Shown piece by piece: positions 63,971-64,000 of a stretch of 64,000 nucleotides of DNA (position 1 is its first letter; every line of letters starts with the position of its first letter). Below the pieces are notes generated by a model. That model was not told where the DNA came from and made no database searches. It saw only the letters and a program-made list of their open reading frames with translations. The position numbers and the translations under genes are program-made. The stretch is taken from NCBI GenBank assembly GCA_964023205.1, contig OZ026833.1, positions 39,463,137 through 39,527,136 of the forward strand. Direction: 5' to 3'. This DNA comes from Lutraria lutraria. Its lineage: Eukaryota > Mollusca > Bivalvia > Venerida > Mactridae.

Positions 63971-64000
63971 AGAAAATGGCTATCGTCCCGTTCAAAATGC
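63967..64000 (+). CDS. Start of next viral gene (partial)
   Basis: ATG at 63967, overlapping the previous stop (ATGA), begins 'MKKMAIVPFKM' and runs off the window. Its position after the pX-like gene suggests a structural protein, but too little is visible to name it. Confidence 0.4.
   Translation, partial: MKKMAIVPFKM

Larger units (their letters stand above)
53500..64000. mobile_element. Polinton/adintovirus-type DNA virus element, left part
   Basis: Grouped by a protein-primed family B polymerase, a packaging ATPase and pX-like core proteins, the gene set of Polintons and adintoviruses. Genes are densely packed, often with TATA boxes 35-45 bases before the ATG. All ORFs in the window are open, so the copy is recent or the sequence may be from an episomal form. 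The left boundary lies between the FMO fragment (53240) and the first gene's 3' signals (53698); 53500 is a placeholder because the matching right terminal repeat is outside the window. No integrase, protease, major capsid or penton gene is present here. Confidence 0.8.

Noticed and set aside
53500..64000. Retroviral integrase, protease or capsid gene
   Set aside because: Searched by eye for HHCC/DDE integrase, adenain-type protease and jelly-roll capsid features; none in this part of the element.

Overview
The window is animal nuclear DNA: AT-rich, with long non-coding stretches, GT-AG introns, tRNA-derived SINEs, MITEs and satellites. Several dispersed repeats resemble ones I recall from bivalve molluscs, so a marine bivalve is my best guess; this is inference. 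Two things stand out: a local gene family spread by segmental duplication (about 2.4-33.6 kb), and the left part of a largely intact Polinton/adintovirus-type DNA virus element (about 53.5 kb to the window end).

Region 0-36 kb. A degenerate ~140-bp tandem repeat is followed by four related segmental units: A (+), B (inverted), D (+, no recognisable gene) and C (+). Units A, B and C each carry one intact two-exon gene for a 621-624 aa, signal-peptide-bearing, cysteine-rich protein. These look like ectodomains of secretin/Methuselah-like receptors that stop inside what would be the first membrane helix. TATA box, phase-0 intron, a purine-rich intronic tract and a downstream SINE are shared by all three. 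The units differ by later insertions: a deleted mariner in A, a Tigger-like element at the A/B junction, a RecQ-helicase pseudogene in D, and SINEs plus a hAT-like GGAAC-repeat element in C.

Region 36-53.4 kb. No convincing intact gene. It holds a 32/64-bp minisatellite rich in CACGTG, a ~1.8-kb satellite of 51-bp units, a SINE, several MITEs and a hAT-like element with clear 8-bp target duplications. At 52.3-53.2 kb there are exon-like fragments of a flavin-containing monooxygenase.

Region 53.5-64 kb. Open viral ORFs: protein-primed family B DNA polymerase, packaging ATPase, two proteins sharing an adenovirus-pX-like domain (one fused to an H1-like basic region and a serine-rich tail), a double CCHC zinc-knuckle protein, an F-box-like protein with two overlapping ORFs behind it, and three small genes at the left end. 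Integrase, protease and capsid genes are not in the window and presumably lie to the right.

The most unusual part is the viral left end. Two leftward genes are each followed by two tandem stem-loops matching the metazoan replication-dependent histone mRNA 3' end, and a rightward gene by a loop variant. Two of the genes diverge from a promoter with four CCAAT boxes at exact 24-bp spacing. The rightward gene encodes a 73-aa protein with an RNF11-like acylation-type N terminus and two LYPDL (ALIX-type) motifs. Copies of TCAAGGTCA, an extended nuclear-receptor half-site, are concentrated in the viral block. Together this suggests an element wired to host S-phase mRNA processing and perhaps ESCRT-dependent egress; that reading is inference.
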